Positions 63,886 through 64,000 of a stretch of 64,000 bases of DNA are shown piece by piece. Every line of letters begins with the position of its first letter. Position 1 is the stretch's first letter. Source of the DNA: Streptomyces tanashiensis (GTDB taxonomy: Bacteria; Actinomycetota; Actinomycetes; Streptomycetales; Streptomycetaceae); assembly GCF_014648895.1 (NCBI RefSeq), contig NZ_BMRZ01000003.1, positions 186,001 through 250,000 of the forward strand, given 5' to 3'. The translations under genes and the position numbers were made by a program. The notes beneath the pieces are model-generated. The model searched no databases. It was not told the origin of the DNA and saw only the letters and a list, made by a program, of their open reading frames with translations.

Positions 63886-63897
63886 GAAAGCCTGCTT

Positions 63898-64000
63898 GTG
63901 ACCGCTACGGACCGTTCCATCGAGCTCGTCAAGACCGCCGCCCAGGCGGCCGCCGACCGGCTCGCGCACGACATCATCGCGTACGACGTCAGCGACGTGC
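63898..64000 (+). CDS. rsfS: Ribosomal silencing factor RsfS (Iojap), 5' part
   Basis: The window ends after the first 34 residues. GTG 63898 starts MTATDRSIELVKTAAQAAADRLAHDIIAYDVSDV, which matches the RsfS N-terminus (IELVKTAAxAAxDxKAxDIxxxDVS). RsfS binds L14 and blocks subunit joining under nutrient limitation. Its place after nadD and the LCP gene is the conserved order. Confidence 0.93.
   Translation, partial: MTATDRSIELVKTAAQAAADRLAHDIIAYDVSDV

Overview
This window is chromosomal DNA from a high-GC actinomycete, almost certainly a Streptomyces. Coding regions are strongly GC-biased at third positions, GTG starts are common, and many genes are leaderless. The gene content and order (sodF, tig, clpP1P2X, valS, folC, ndk, mreBCD-pbp2-rodA, RNase E/G, rplU-rpmA-obg, proB-proA, nadD, LCP protein, rsfS) is a conserved Streptomyces core block. 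From memory it matches the S. coelicolor region around SCO2577-SCO2633; this was not checked by search.

Layout. 1-5.9 kb: the start of sodF behind a Nur-type nickel operator, then three paralogous amino-acid permeases with a biotin transporter (bioY) on the opposite strand. 5.9-12.1 kb: rpiB-nei, an Eis-like acetyltransferase, a PP2C/SpoIIE-type phosphatase, a small membrane protein, a secreted repeat protein and two divergent tRNA genes (Gly-UCC, Pro-UGG). 12.2-16.8 kb: protein quality control (trigger factor, ClpP1, ClpP2, ClpX), with a ClgR-type operator before clpP1. 16.8-25.8 kb: a low-complexity membrane protein, valS, an apparent accessory insertion (broken glycosyltransferase, orphan histidine kinase, second MreB), then folC-DUF4233-ndk.

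25.9-37.5 kb: the mre/rod morphogenesis cluster, a CYTH-CHAD protein, and a radical-SAM/DUF2344 gene pair separated by a tryptophan-rich repeat protein. 37.7-43.9 kb: a long RNase E/G with basic disordered arms, ribosomal proteins L21 and L27, and Obg. 44.1-54.6 kb: a cell-wall glycopolymer or teichoic-acid-type cluster (GT2, GT2-TagF fusion, GT4, UDP-hexose epimerase, polytopic membrane protein, GtrB-GtrA pair). 54.7-64 kb: proline biosynthesis, two related single-span membrane proteins, an M48 protease, small membrane proteins, nadD, a divergent LCP-LytR_C protein and the start of rsfS.

How the genes fit together. The mre/pbp2/rodA genes build lateral and spore-wall peptidoglycan. The 44-54 kb cluster and the LCP-like protein at 62.1 kb would make and attach an anionic wall polymer. 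From memory, the corresponding S. coelicolor regions are linked to spore-wall synthesis and a polydiglycosylphosphate wall polymer. Most remaining genes are housekeeping. The most unusual elements are: the valS-folC insertion with a second MreB; a protein of 27-residue Trp-rich repeats; an LCP domain lacking its usual arginine motif; a lone type I-E CRISPR-like repeat in a gene leader; a probable CTG start codon; three intergenic DnaA boxes; and eight genes whose start codon lies exactly six bases after a TANNNT -10 element.
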